64,000 bases of DNA from Paraphysomonas bandaiensis (GCA_965644295.1 CBFFRP010000346.1:35221-99220); one strand, 5' to 3'. Shown: positions 37,076 through 51,174, counted from the first letter of the stretch. A program made the numbers and translations. The notes: a model not told the origin generated them from the letters alone.

Positions 37076-38298
37076 ATGGAGCAGTGTAATTTAATTGTGA
37101 ATTACTTACCCCTCTATATTGATGATGCATCATTAACGGTGAGACTGCAGTACTTCGTGGATGTGTTTAATTTATATTATTTTTAAATAGGACCTATTTG
37201 CGCCGTATGGAGAGATATTGCAAGCCAATGTTGCACGAAACAAAACAACTGGTGAAAGTCTCTCCTATGGATTCGTCAAATTCGCTCGTATAGAGGACGC
37301 AAATGCTGCAATTGCTGCACGAAATGGATTTCGTATGGGAAATAAACAACTCAAAGTTAGCGTTGCCCGACCTAAGCCGGCGGACATTCAAAATAGAAAA
37401 TTGTTCGTGTCTAAACTGCCCTTGTGGTATACAGAGAATCAAGTTCGAGAACTCTTCGCCGAGGTTGCTACTATAATTCTTTTACTGTATATTAATAATA
37501 AACGCAGTATGGCCACATCATTGAGTGTCGCCTATTGCTAGAATCGGATAGAAAAACTTCCAGGGGATCAGCATTCGTGGAATACGATCTCGCTTCTGAA
37601 TGCGAAGCAGGTATAGTTATCATCGATGTGTTTTTATTATATGGCATAATTGTAGCTATGTTGTAGCATTGGCCGCAATGCATGAAAAGATTCCTCCAGG
37701 AGCAACCAGTAGTATATGTGTATATTATGCCCGCCCACCACCGTCATCAGATAACTCATCGAATGACACAACCCGACTATCGGGTCAGTCTCCTACAGCC
37801 GCTGCTCAGATACCTGCTTGGGTTGGGGGTCCTTGGTCGGTTCCCTCATCATCTCCCTCATTTCCGTACCCCATTGCGCCCCAGGCTGCCTTCATGGCTC
37901 CACCTGCTCCGCCTTACCCTCAGATGTCCCCTACAAGTCCTGCAGGTCAATATCCTTGCTCCAGCTCAACTCATTACCGGTCATTTTTTCCGGAGTCCAG
38001 CCGGACACCGGATATGCAGGAGATCAGCTTCGAGATATTCGGGCTCCCAGCTAATGTCAATGTCAAGATGCTAGTTGATATATTTGAGCCGTTCGGTCAC
38101 GTAACAGCTCTAGTGATTGATCACACGCTAAGAGATTATAGAGTAGTGTCATGTGGAAGTGGCTGGGCTAGGATGATTTCAACACCTCAGCAAACGCAGG
38201 ATTTGTTCCGGCTAGTTCATAATACCTGTGTGTTTCCTGGATACCCGCCTATTCAACTTTTGATTTTCCAGCCATCAAGTGAAAATTCGAATATCTAA
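37076..38298 (+). CDS. Three-RRM RNA-binding protein (ELAV/Hu- or CELF-like)
   Basis: Four exons (37076-37138, 37191-37463, 37508-37610, 37667-38298) give 356 aa. RRM1 (~5-85) opens with NLIVNYLP, the Hu/ELAV RNP2 signature, and has RNP1 YGFVKF. RRM2 (~91-168) has RNP2 KLFVSKLP and RNP1-like SAFVEY. A Pro/Ser-rich linker (PPAPPYPQMSP) follows. RRM3 (~265-345) is divergent, with FEIFGLP as RNP2 and no clear RNP1. The 1-2 tandem plus distant third RRM is the ELAV/CELF layout. These proteins bind U- or GU-rich sites in mRNA and control splicing, stability or translation. The target is unknown. The first intron cuts RRM1 after 21 codons, as expected for a genuine start at 37076. Confidence 0.85.
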
Positions 38299-39894
38299 CT
38301 ATCGTGTTAGTACACACTAAACACGTCATGGTCTCCAGTATTTATTTGTCTTTGCCTTGACATTGATGCCTTTATGTTTTATTTCCTTTGTATTTTTTTG
38401 CCCTCGACTTCGGAAAGTTTTATTATATGTGTCTATACTTTACATTGCGATCCCTACATTTGTAGCTCAGCTTCACATCTACATGTCATGCTGTTTTATT
38501 GTCAATACAATCACCCTTCTGAAAGTGTTCAGCACGTAATAACTTGCGTTTTTTTACCTTCCTATGTAAGTTCGGTGCGCTTGATTTCGGATGTTGTCTT
38601 TCGTTTTGTTAGAGATATCTGTTCACGAAGTGATTTCAATTATGGTGGATGAATATCTGTTTTATTGTGATTATGGTGTCCCAATATATATATTATGAAC
38701 AGTTTTTTTCATCTAGGCCCTCGTCAGACAGCGTTTTCAGAAGTCAATAAATGAACTGTCAATTTTGTTTTTGAGGGCGTTTTTTTAAAGTTTTAAAAAT
38801 ACAATTTTTTTATGTTGATGTCTACGCTGTCCCTTTCTAGACCAAATCGAATAAATGCTTGTGAGTACCATTTTCAGGTTAGTTGTAGAAGTCGATAATC
38901 GAAAACAGCATACAGAATTGACGAACATGACATAGTAGGGGGAACAAAACTATATTATAGTGGTGATTCGAATTGCTACAATACTGTTATGGACTCTCGA
39001 TATATGCTGACAAGCTGTAGTTATCTCTGATGATCATATGTGTACTTAGCAGTACGTAATAAACGTACCTTATAATTTGGGATATTTTATAAGCCCACAT
39101 GAAACTCGTCACTTATACTAAATTTATCTTTAAGAAATTTGTAAAATATCAGGAAAATTTTATGTTGACATTTCGATGGCTTCATGGAAGAGGCTAAGCA
39201 CGGTGTTGAGTTGACATATTGCTTACAGTTCTATATTATTTTTTACGAATATATACTATGAGAAGCTTATGTCGTAAGTTGACTTCTGTTAGATAGTTGC
39301 ACTATCAGCTTATGAGCAAATCTAACATAAAATTAGTACAACGCTTTAATCATATGTTCAAGATCTCCTCCATCAGGTGGTTAGGTATACGACGGCCTTC
39401 CTGTCAAAATTTAATAGATCTAAGCAGTGATGAAACCTATGTGGTATAGACAGTGTCTTGTGTCACGAAAGCGTTGAAGTGAAATCATATATTTCTGGTG
39501 CAGATCACAGTGACTTTGTAATAATAATAATAGTACTGTTTCACAGTCTTTTCTGTAAAATGCAGCTACCATGAATTCTTTGTTAGATATATAGCATAGG
39601 CAGGATATTTTGGAATGATAACTGGCTGTGTTTTTTACCTACAGTAGTTACCCATCAACTTCATGACTTTTACTAGGAATTCCTAGCAAGAAAAATGCGA
39701 AAGGTATTTTAGTTACCTAAAAAATTCAGTATTTTGACCGACCCAAAAGTACAGTGTAAAATTTAAATTGAAGAAGAAAAAAAGTGAAATAAAGAAGAAA
39801 AAAGGAAGGTGCTGACTCTGTGATATGTACATAGCTAATATATGAATCGTCGTTGGTTGTTATTAACATTCCACTATCAACCTGGTAAGTAAGA
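38299..39894. other. 1.6-kb intergenic region, nothing recognised
   Basis: AT-rich with runs of T and A. Short ORFs (38357-38652) have no features. It includes the 3' UTR of the RRM gene and the promoter of the aminoacylase. Confidence 0.4.
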
Positions 39895-41259
39895 ATGGCA
39901 ACAGATGAGTTGACCGCCGTGTCTCTCTTTGTCCGTCTGCTGCAGTTTGAGACTGTTAGCGATACCGGTCCCACTAATGGCGGTTATAAGTCTTGCGCGG
40001 AATGGCTCTGCTCTCAGTGCACTGAGGCGGGCTTGACGTCATTTGTACTACCAGAATCTGTAGAGAATAAGCCTATTGTTGTTGCAGAATGGAAAGGCAT
40101 AGATGACAGTTTACCGTGCGTTTTCTTGAACGGTCATTATGATGTCGTACCGGTTGTAGAGTCACAGTGGCAGTATCCTGCATTCGCGGGCTATCGTGAA
40201 AATGGTAGAATATATGGTAGAGGATCACAAGATATGAAATGTGTATGTATTCAGTATCTTATTGCTCTCAAGAGATTAAAGCAGAGAGGATATATCCCTA
40301 CGAGAACTATCCGGCTGTCTTTTGTACCTGATGAGGAGATTGGGGGTATTGACGGTATGGGTGTACTCCTCAATTCCTCCTGGTTTTTAGAAAGACCGAT
40401 TGGAATTGCTCTGGATGAAGGACTGGCTTCAGAATCGGATGAATACTCTGTGTTTTATGGAGAGAGGCTTCCTTGGTGGATACGGGTAGGATGTTAGATG
40501 AATTTGGTGCTGTAAGTGATGTTGTGGTGTTAGATAACAGCAGAAGGTAACACTGGCCACGCCAGTAGATTTATTGAAGGCACTGCGATGGAGCAGATGA
40601 TGGGCGTGGCCAATCGCGCCCTCGAGTTTCGCCGTAAGCAGAAGGAACTCCTACATGGATCATGTCCCCACTCAGGGTGCTCACACAGTGTAGCCCAGAG
40701 CAAAACCCTTGGTGATGTGACCTCCTTAAATATAACGAAATTGCATACTAATTCAGACGGAAGTGCTGAAGCTTTTAACGTAGTGCCATCTACAGTTCAA
40801 GCTGGGATGGATATCCGAATATCTCCCCATGTTGACCCCGGTGATATGGCGTTGGAAATAGACAGGTGGTGTAAGGAAGCCGAGGAGGCTGTCCCAGGAG
40901 GTAAAGGCATAAAGTGGGAGTTCGATGTAAACAGAGGACAACAACACGCGACAACTGCCACGGATGAGTCAAACCCGTGGTGGGAAGTGTTCACTCGCTG
41001 TCTGTCGGAGCAGTGTGGGGTACAGTGCAAGCCTATGGTTTTCCCTGCAGCCACTGACAGCAGGTTTCTACGTGCACTTGGCATTAAAGCATTTGGTTTC
41101 AGTCCAATTAGACGCAGCCCTATTTTGCTCCACGAGCATAATGAGTATTTGGCAGAAGATGTTTTTTTGGAGGGATGCGAAGTGTATTGCCATGTCATAA
41201 CGGCGCTCTCTTCGCAAGCTGAGTTACAAGAAGATACATGCACTAACACGAGTAAATAG
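39895..41259 (+). CDS. ACY1: Aminoacylase-1 (M20 metallopeptidase)
   Basis: Hydrolyses N-acyl L-amino acids to free amino acids in the cytosol; a di-zinc enzyme. Two exons (39895-40485, 40534-41259) give 438 aa, close to human ACY1 (408). Metal and catalytic residues are visible: GHYDVVPV (His ~81, Asp ~83 at the active site), YGRGSQDMKC (bridging Asp), VPDEEIGG (catalytic Glu pair) and the C-terminal LLHEHNEYL histidine. LDEGLAS, VFYGERLPWWIRV, GHASRFIEGTA and NPWW are strongly ACY1-like. A Cys/His/Ser-rich insert of about 20 residues after ELLHGSC is not typical of the family. No signal peptide, consistent with a cytosolic enzyme. It has no functional link to its neighbours. Confidence 0.95.
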
Positions 41260-42112
41260 ATAGTCCATCGAGTTGGAAAAGGATTATTAAAACTATTATG
41301 ACCATCGTGTACTTAATATTTAGTAATACTTACTGTGCATTACTTTGTTACAATTCTACCGATGCAACAGACCGCAGTACTACTTTCTAAAATTTATTAT
41401 TTTCACGGCTTTAAGGGGGTGTTAACATGAAGTGTAAGCTAAATGGAAGATGAACAAAAGAGAGAAACCTTGTGTGTGCTTATTGAATACTGAATACTAT
41501 ATACATTCAAGTTTTTTGGTATTTTATTAATTGAATTGAATTGTATTTGTATTACAGTATGCGAGTTTGATCGTCCCTTAGGTGGTGGTAGTTTATTCTT
41601 ATTTGACGAGGAGGAAATGAGATATCACGTCATCATTAATAATACATGTAGTGTGTACTGTGTATCTACGAAACTTATCTCAAACCTGTGGCCAAACACA
41701 CTCTATGTTCTAATTTCTGATTCACTTTGATATACTCAACACGTAAGATAGCATTCGGAGAAATACTTTGTAATATTTCTGCAACACGGATAACGTGAAA
41801 CCTACAAGAACTGGGCGAATATGACATTCGCGATCCCTTGATTAATGGCGAGAGCAGAAAAGACGTAAAGTACAATACAATTGTCACAGAAAAAAGATAC
41901 AAAGATACTTATTGAAAGAACGTAAATAACGCCCGCTGAATTGAAAACATGACCTGTGCCGTATATTACTTAACTTCTTTCATGACAAAACTATAGTTCC
42001 AATAATGTATCATATGTGTATATAATCAAATCAGGCAACAGAGCACATACATCAAGCAAGAAATTAGGATAAATGCGCAATTATATATGGCGCATTCTTG
42101 CATGTTGGCACC
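41260..42112. other. Intergenic between convergent genes, nothing recognised
   Basis: AT-rich spacer holding the 3' ends of the convergent aminoacylase and hydrolase genes. No supported ORF. Confidence 0.4.
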
Positions 42113-44420
42113 TCACTTCAATTGTCTGGCCTCCACAAATCTCTTAAGTAGCTCAGGTCCCTGAGAAATAATAGTTAAAACAAACATCATTCGCAAAACG
42201 CGTCAGTAAGGACGAAAAATTGGGATAGCATCTTCGACATGTGTCGTTATCGAGAAAGTAGAATAAACAGTGAACAGTTCACATATGCTCACCTTTTCAA
42301 CAACCATGTCGTAGTTGATATATGGATACGCCATTTCAAACTCCATTTTAAGATTCTTAATTTTCGGTAGTTGACTTTTGTCAACAACTGGGAGCTCAAT
42401 GTATGTTGGGAATTGAGCGGAGTGGTGAACTGTGTTGACCGCAATGACACTGTCTCCAGGATACATCGGGTCAGCTAGCAGCAGACCATTATTGGGATTA
42501 ATGGAAAACCGCGGGTAGTTGGAAGACGACACGGCAAATCGCAGAGAGTGCCCTGGAGCCACTACGTACGATGTGTTCCACAATGATATGTACGCTGGGT
42601 ACACCGTGCCCTTCTCCATATACACGGGAGTGGTACCCCCTTCTCGCCAGCGCATGCGAACAGCACTGTCCTGAATGAGTCGTGCCTCGCCAGTGGGATA
42701 TACATCAGAAACGCGTACCTATAGATATAGCCAACTCAAGATGGTACTTTGCATTGCTGTTTAATTGAAGCATCTACAATCGGTAATACGATATGGGCAT
42801 GCACATATTATACTCACCATGAAGTCAGTATCAATAGCATCTGAAGATACATACAAGTGACCATTTATAGGACCAGTGAGCACCAATTCCTCAGTCAATA
42901 CAGGAGTCTCAAAGACTAGTACATCCTCACGCAAATCAATCTCCTGTTGGTCCAACGGACCACAAGGAGCGTCGCCAAACAAATTATTACCACCGTTTGT
43001 ACCAATGGGGTCCTCTGGATCATAAGTGTATGATGAAGATGTCGATACACCATCACTGCCATCACTTGGCGCAGAAGGGGATACACTGCCATCTCCGTGA
43101 AGAAAGTACTTCACCATAGTAGGTGTAGGAAACGCTTCCACTGATGTCCAGAACTGACCGGCTTCACGACCAGCATCATCATTGGACGACATGACATAAA
43201 ATGTAACATTCTTTATGTTGTTGCGCTTAACCGGCCGAGCTCCGAAAGTGTCGTACGCCTAGTACAATAGTTACAAATCAAGTACATGTGTCCATCATTA
43301 CTTCTAAATAATATTCGCACACAATGCAATTCAAAAGAACGTGCTCTGCATGGACTCATTCGACACGACAACAACGTGAAAATAATACAGGTATAACTCA
43401 ATTTATACCTGCATCAGCGCTAGTGCTGTTCGTCCGGCCACAATATCTTCCGTAAAGTAAGGTGCTGCGTCCTGACAGTGACCGCACGGGTCAATCGTCA
43501 GTACGGACTTATATCTATATATTTTGCAACAGATTGAGTGCACCATATTACAAGCAACATATTTTCACACCTGGCGGCGGGGTCAGCTTCATAATTGTAC
43601 CCTTCATACGCTGCCAGGTTTCCTACCAGGAAAATATCATACCACCCTGCCCAGAACCCAAATTTTCCTTGTTTCACGAGCTGATAATTCCCGGTAAAAG
43701 TCAAGTCTTCCCACCACGAGGTCTCGGCTTCATTCTCCATAAATTCATCCCAACAGGTTTCAACATCATATTCACGCACAGTACCAGTCAGCCATCGGTT
43801 AAGGAGGTTATATAGCAAGGCGCCATTGGGATAAATAACGTCATAGCCTATTGAGGAGGTCCATATGTAGTACTGACTCATGAGCCAGGAGGGCGCATTG
43901 TAATTAGTGGTAAAGGCCCCTAACAAAATGCTATCAACCAATGCATAGAAAAACAACTGTAATATATAGCTATCTATACTTTAAGAAACCACAACAATGC
44001 TCAAAAATATTCGGATAATAATTCCTACTTACCTAGCCCATCTGCGGAAGCCCCAAAGGTATATATCTCACCATTGCTCCATGACTGCTGCACAATCCAA
44101 TCACCGAGGTCCTCAGAGTCATTTGCATCGGCTTTCCAGTTAGAAAAATGTCCTTGTGATAAGCCAGTGCCTCTCATGTCCTGGCACACAGAGATAAACC
44201 CCGCTGGCACAAACAAATCTGCCAATAGCTCAATTCCAAACTGCCCATAAGGACTTCGATCCATTATAACTGTTGCATTTTGTCCATCTTCAAAATCTCT
44301 GGGAAAAGTTATACGAGTGTGGAGTTTGAGCCCATCTCTGGTCGTCACATATGTTGTCCATGACCGCTCAGTGGAAGCACCCGCTGTAATAGTCGCTAAG
44401 ATTAATGTGAAGAGTAACAT
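42113..44420 (-). CDS. Secreted CocE/NonD-family hydrolase (X-Pro dipeptidyl-peptidase-like)
   Basis: Alpha/beta hydrolase of the S15/CocE-NonD group, which cleaves acyl-ester or X-Pro peptide bonds. Six exons (44420-44033, 43973-43571, 43514-43409, 43258-42818, 42718-42293, 42160-42113) give 603 aa. A hydrophobic N-terminus (MLLFTLILATITAGAS) looks like a cleavable signal peptide, so it is probably secreted or lysosomal. Family motifs: TTRDGLKLHTRITFP, DRSPYGQ, VCQDMRGTGLSQG, the nucleophile elbow FGASADG (Ser ~125), a DPCGHCQD segment for the catalytic His, and the C-terminal jelly-roll with LYVSSDAIDTDFM, VRVSDVYPTGEARL and YPAYISLWNTSYVVAPGHSLR. The actual substrate cannot be inferred from sequence. 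Confidence 0.9.
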
Positions 44421-44773
44421 AAAATAGTTACGGTAATAAGAATAAGAATGATGTGGGAGTGGGATATTATATCTGTCTGTTAAAGTGATTTACATCATAT
44501 GATATGAACTCATTCGGTCGTATAAAGAGATAGTAGGGTACACCCATATATGACAACTGCTGTAGATGACCTAACATTCCGTCACCGGATCGATATCCGT
44601 ATAAATCTGGATATGGGCTACAGAGTACATGCACTCTGTACATATATATATACAGATGACGATATTACTCTACTGGATTAAGATATGAGAGTGGGCACTG
44701 TATATATACACATGTATGAACCATGAAATCATATCAACAAAATGCTTCCTAGTTGTATATATTGGCACTGAAT
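44421..44773. other. Divergent promoter region
   Basis: About 350 bp between the starts of the hydrolase (minus) and the formin (plus). It contains several TATATATA-like runs (44640-44655, 44700-44710), which are candidate core promoters. No ORF. Confidence 0.4.
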
Positions 44774-47700
44774 ATGCAGAAGAACGTTATCAAACAGGGA
44801 TATCTGGAGAAGCATGGTGGGAAGGGACTGATGGCTTCTTGGACAACTCGTTGGTTTGTTTTAACCAGCGAATCTCTTACATACTATACTGAACCCTCTT
44901 TAGCTGTAAAAAAAGGTGAAGTGATATTCAATCCAACGTGTTCAGTTCATCGGTCGGCTGCGGAAGGGAGTAGGAAGTATTTGTTGACATTAGAAAACAA
45001 AATAACTGGAAGGAGTTTGTTGATGTGTCCCCCTAATTTGTCGCTGTTAGTGGCATGGGAAGAAGCATTAGAGTGTGTTCTAGGAAGTGTCGAGGATAAA
45101 TGGGTCCCTGAGAGCGATATCAGCATCAGGGATACGTCCATCAGCTCCTCAAGCTGCTCAGTGGCTGTTGTGGATCCTACTATAGGCGCAAACAATATTG
45201 CCGAGTTCATTAAAGTCGGGTATATTCAGAAGCAAGGCCATAGAGTGCAGTCATGGACCAATCGTTGGTTTGTTTTGACACGTTACTCGTTATCGTATTT
45301 CAGTGATGAAACGATGTCCATACGTAAAGGTGGACTACCTATTGATCACAATTCTTTTGTCACTCGCCGCAGTACCAAAAGAACCACTCTAAGCGGCAAG
45401 AAGCACTTATTTTGTTTGTATATTGGCGAGCGCAGACAAACTCTCTTGATGAATGCGTCCAGTGAAGACAGCCGTACAGAATGGATGTCAGCTATTAACA
45501 CCACCGTCTTAATGCTTAAGCATATCAAACACGTAGTGGCAGTTCGCGTTAGTATTTGCGGAGAGGACGAGCAGTTTGTGGTGCATACTGACGAACCGGT
45601 GTTTGCTGTTAGAGTATACCTAGACTCCAAAGTAACTTGTACTGAATATCACCACTATGCTGATATTCGCAAGGTGTATAAAATGATTACTCTAGCTGCT
45701 GGAGCAGTCTGCTTTGATAACGCATTTCCTCGATCCTATAAGCGCACCTCATTCGGCGTAAGTCTTACTGATGATGAGCTTGAAATGCGTCGATATCATC
45801 TCGAAAAATGGCTTCAGGAATTGATTGTTAAATTCCACGAATTTGATTATTTGAGTGGTATTGATGGGTCCAACGATATCCAATCAGCAATTGCAACGCT
45901 CTATGGATTTACTTCACCGTTTGGCCTTGCCAACTACCTTAAAATGGGTGCTGCAAGCCATGAAGTCAAAAAGGGAAATATCTTAGCACGTAAGGCTTAC
46001 AGTGATGTTGTATCCAAGGAGCCGGATAGTGATGATGAGTATACTGACACTGGAGAGAGCACCACAGCTTCAGTAGATGCAGTCGTTTCTTCAGACAGTA
46101 ATTGCGCCACTTCGATGACCTCTATTACTTCAGTTACAGAGGCACCTACCGGTGATCAAGGTCAGTGGCAAGTGACATTATGTACTCACTTAAATTTTAT
46201 ATTGCTTTGCAGACATTTCGAACCAAAGTAGTCATGATCATTCTTTTCGCACGAATAGCCTTCCTATTCCTATCTCTCCTCGTAATGGTGATATGTTTGC
46301 TGATGACTATCCGGAAGGGCATTCAACTGAGCTCGGCCAAGATCCAGGCATCTATCAAAATGATGAAGACGAAGTGCCAATGAATGCCTCACTGCTGAAG
46401 AAATATCCTATACGTAAACTTGCGAGATTCTGTCAGATGAAACGAATTGATAGCACAACATTCAAATCACAAAAGCATTATGTGAAAGCCCTTCTAGAAA
46501 CCAGTGAAGAGGAGCCGCGCCTACAAGGGAAACAAGTTTTGGCTCTCGTTAAACGATTGGTTCATATTGTGGAAAGTAAAAAGCAACAGGTGATCGATGC
46601 CAACACTACCACTGAAATCCACTCTATATTCACAGACATGCTTCGTAAATTGCGTGTAGTCGAGTCCATATCCAAAACTATGGAATATGAATACTCAACA
46701 CATGACAAATTGGGTGCAATTGTGAGCTGTTTATCTATTTGGGACGATGATGGTGAATTTAACAGGGAAGATTGCGCATTGCTGTCATCACTCCGTGGAA
46801 GTATACGAGTTGATTCTCTATTGCTACTTGCGTTGAAGTGTCGTCTTTCTCAAGCATCAGTAAGCAATGAGTGGATGAACAGATTTTGTGCTCGTCGTGG
46901 TATTACAACCCTCACAAATTTAATGTTAGATATATTAGACGAGGAGCCATTGTCACAGCTAAATGGTGCTACGTTGCTACAGTTGTTGTATTGTTTTAGA
47001 CTAGTTGTGGATAGCAATTGTATTGAAGCTGTTGTTGATTCAAGAAGCACAATTGAAGCGTTCGTCAGGTCATTGAAATTTGAGATGAAGGCTGTGGCTG
47101 TAGAGGCATTGGAACTGCTATCTGAGACTATTGTCCATGGAGGAAGTACTGCAGCATGGAAGGTTGTTAGTTGTTTAAATGACTACGCCAAGTCGCATGA
47201 CGAAAAGCCCTTCGAGATATTGGTAGTGGCTTGCAATGGTGGTGATGTCGTTATTCAATATGCTGTAATCAGTCTAATTAACTCTATTATGCTATATGAA
47301 TCGGATGTGGAGGAGAGAATACGTATCAGAAATTGTTTGTCAGATTTGGGGTTTGAGTCCATGTGCACGATGTGGGTAAAGGAGTATCGCAAAGCTGGTG
47401 GAGCTGTGGTTGTTCTTCCTACAGTAGAAGAAACTGCAAGTAAGCCCCTTGTACCTGCTGTTCCAGCTGAACGATCCGAGCAAGGTGAGATCACCGAAGA
47501 AGTAGACATTGAAAGTGACATTGAGTACACTTACCGGCGCAAGCTTCGTGGGGGGGTGCGCGTTGCTGACCAAATCCTTGAAGAACATTTAGCCGAAGAT
47601 GATAAAACAGTTGTTGTGCCCACGGCGGGGATCATGGAGGGCTACGCAATTCAAATTACGGATGTATCCCACGACACTCCCTCGGCATCTGATATTACTC

Positions 47701-50047
47701 ATAACATTGGCAAATTTCTGATTGGAAAAACGAAAGCAACTGAAGTAGAAAAGAAAAAAGATATGTTCAAAGCTCGGCGACTCTGGTACCGAATACTAGA
47801 GACTTCTGTAGTGTGGTTTGACTCTGAGGAAGGTGGACATGAGCCCGGAGTCGGTGGTGAACTGGGGTGTTTTAGATTGACTGACGTGAACGAAATTATC
47901 GACTATGGAACAATATCCCCTAAGTTTAATTTACAGCTTCAGAATTGCTTCTCTGTTCAGTTTAAAGATGGCAGCCAGCATCATATGTACTTTGACTGTA
48001 TAGAACATAAGCACCAGTGGTATGTGGCCTTAAATGCAGTTTTAAATAGAGTTTTACTGCCTAAAACTGCGTATCGACTTCCTATTGACGACGGAATTCA
48101 TACGTCAGCCCTATTAAAATTGCGAAAAAACTTCGAAAATTTTGTGACTATATATAAAACTGTTGCAAAAGAGGATATTGCTATTGTCTATGACACAACT
48201 GTCAGTGATATGGTCGAAGAATCTGCATATTCGTGTAATACATCTTCTGATACAATGTTTTTGACCTTGTTTATGCATTATGAGTTAAAAAATCACAAGA
48301 ATGGAGGCAAGATGCACTCGGCTCTACATGACCTTGCAGCCTATGTTTACAAAAACTACGCCCCACAGCCCCCCTCCAAAGATGACGATGGCGCGGGGAA
48401 AAATCACCCGCTGGCTGTACCCGACTCTACGCGTAGTGTGCCGAGAGCACCTGCATTGCCGCCCGTTCCCGTTGCTAAACCGGTCAAAATGCCCAATGTG
48501 AAATTGAAGCAACTGTATTGGACTAAAACGAAGCCTGTGAATGTCATTCATACTGTCTGGGAAACTATGACAGAGCCTAGCATTACCTGGGAATCTCTAG
48601 AAAATAGGTTTCTCGCCAATCAACCCAAACCAAAGAAAAAAAACAACGGCTCAGCTGTGCCTTGTATTTCAACGAAGAAAAAGCTGGTTTCATTGTTCGA
48701 TGGCAGACGAACTCAAAATGTTGCTATTGCGTGCGGTAAACTACGAAAGTCTCCTGAGGAGTTGTACGAAATGGTGTTGGCATTGGATCCTGAGGAACTG
48801 ACTTCTGATGTGAACGATACTGTTCTTAATCTATTGATACCTACTGCTGATGAGCTGACAACGCTGGCCGCATATCAGGGAAGTATAGACGACTTAGACT
48901 ATTGTGGAAGACTATTTTCCTTGTTTACTGGTATCGAGCGGCTGGAACAACGGTTGCATGTGCAGCGCATAATGCTAAACTGGTCTGACCAAGTTGCTGT
49001 CCTTTTCGAACAGTTAAATACCGTTCAGCAAGCAGTGAAGGAAATTCAGAGCGAATCGTGCCTTTCATCTCTAGAATTTGTATTATCTGTCATACTATCG
49101 ATTGGAAATTATATGAATGGTATGACTAATCGTGGGCAAGCCCATGGCTACCGTCTTGATATCTTGTTGAAGTTGAAAGATGTACGACAGTCAGGAGAGG
49201 GGGTTGGACGGCGACATTTATTGCATTTCATCGTGGAGCAGATATCTCTCTATTATCCCAATGTATTAAAATTCTATGACTCATGGAAGTGTGTGTGGGC
49301 AACGATAAAAATCAGGAGACAGAATTTGGAAATATTAATGCGTGATATTGAATCTGCGCTGGAGTTATGCGTTAATGAGATAGAGGCATCTGATTTAATA
49401 GAGAATGAATTAGTGAGGACTCCTCTAGTTAATCGTCTGAGTAAGTTGAATTGCACGTATTGTCGAATAGGTTTAGTAGCATGGAAACTGCATGTATCAA
49501 ATTTATCTTGGGTTGTGCTATTGTTGTAATACTTTCTATGCGCGTTGCTTCAGGAGCGTTTATTTCTTCATCATCAGAAGCATATAAAGAATTAGTGGAT
49601 AAGTTTGAAGATACTGATAGGTCTGTGCTATCCATCAAGCGTTACTTAGGTGAAACTGTGCTTGGACACAACACCAGTACAGACGATGATCCCTGGCAAA
49701 CTTTTTTTACCCTGGTAGTCAAATTTGCTAATATGTACAAAGTATCTCTTCAAGAAATGGAAGATTGGAAAAAGTCGGAAGAGAGGCAAAGAAATAAGCT
49801 TTCCGCTAAGCAACTAGCTGCCATTAATCAAGAACGCAAGGCACTGCGAAAGTCTATTAAAGATCCTAAACTAGAAATGCCTGAACAGAATACTGCGGAG
49901 AAAGCAGCGATTCGAAAACGTGTCAGTGTGAAGAAGTCAGAAGATATGATGAAAGTGTTTAAGGCAAAGATGATGATTATTCGAAAAAAGAATGCGCTGG
50001 AAGTTGACTCTGACATCAGTGATGATGAAGATGGGGAGGAGTGGTAA
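44774..50047 (+). CDS. Formin with PH, PH, PX, PH and FH2 domains
   Basis: Formins nucleate and elongate actin filaments. Three exons (44774-46160, 46213-49440, 49554-50047) give 1,702 aa. Domains: PH1 ~6-115 (GYLEKHG ... RWFVLT); PH2 ~143-245 (VGYIQKQG ... NRWFVLT); a PX-like region ~250-390 (EYHHYADIRKVYKM ... FPRS ... RRYHLEKWLQELI); an armadillo-like GBD/FH3 region ~470-880; PH3 ~935-1085; a very short proline stretch ~1202-1215 (PRAPALPPVPVAKP) in place of FH1; and FH2 ~1222-1530 with LKQLYWTK, FDGRRTQNVAI and GNYMNGMTNRGQAHGYRLD. The C-terminus is a charged coiled coil. Three lipid-binding modules imply phosphoinositide-rich membrane targeting. The short FH1 suggests weak profilin use. 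The ATG at 44774 opens directly into PH1. Confidence 0.92.
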
Positions 50048-51174
50048 CACTGCATTTGTATCTGTACGTCACAGTCAAGGTAACTAACGTCTAATCTAAG
50101 CAGTATTTTATAGTGTAATATTCCATGTAGTAGGTTCGCATTGAGGTTTGCCGAGTTGAGACTATCCGGATGTCGTAAATACGTCTCCCAAATGCTAACG
50201 TTGAAGACTGAAATTATAGTATAGTAGCTTACATTTTTTCTCTTATATCTTGTATTGTTTGTATTTCTTGCAAGATAGTTCGCATTGGCAATACTCTCTT
50301 TTACTTGTGGGATGCGTTTGCATGCACTATTATATTACTATATAATTATATAACCTCACTGTTGTGGGGTTGCTTTGAACTACTGGTAATAATGCGATAA
50401 ATTATCACTTGTTTAATCCTTCAATGACGTCAGCAATTTCAATACATAACTTACTAGGTGAATCTGTACGGGGTGAGTACTATATGTTACAATGCAAGAC
50501 GAGGACAAAATAGTTTGCTAAGATATTATTATATTAAAATAGTTAATAAAAGTCTAATAGTAGTTTTGGTCTTTCTAACTATTTCTATTCTATTTTTTTT
50601 ATGTTTCACATATGTTGCCCTGACGCTATATATTGTACAACGTACAACATGATGAATACATTCGTTTATATTTTATATTCTTGTTAATAATTTGTAGCAT
50701 ATATGGGTGCTTTTTATAGTTGAAGCTAAACTTTAACATTGGGATAATGAGTATCGTCTATTGTTCAAATAACTAAACGTAAAAGCTTTTGTTTGATGTC
50801 ACCGTTTTTAACACTTTCAAGTGAAAATTGTTTTTAAACAGATTAAAGACTGCTAAAGCTATTATTTTTATGTTTGTTATACGAATTGAGATGATACATC
50901 ATTATTGGATGCAGGTGCAAAACTCACTTTTTCTTTTGCGACATCGCTTGCACTCCAATTTCGGTAAATATGGCTTGCATCGCAAGTACCGTTTATTTTA
51001 TATGTGCACTTCAAATATATATATAAAAGATCTGATTATTACATGAGAGAACTTATATGCACTTCAAATATATGTCACTCACCGACAGCACACAGTCCGT
51101 GCGGTGTTGACCATCACATAAAAAAACAGAACTTGTAGCATGAAACAATGGGAAATATATAGCCAGAGTGAAAA
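50048..51174. other. Intergenic, nothing recognised
   Basis: AT-rich 3' flank of the formin gene. Short ORFs have no features. Confidence 0.4.

Noticed and set aside
40797-41249. 150-codon minus-strand ORF
   Set aside because: Antisense of a clear aminoacylase-1 exon; composition is that of a shadow frame.
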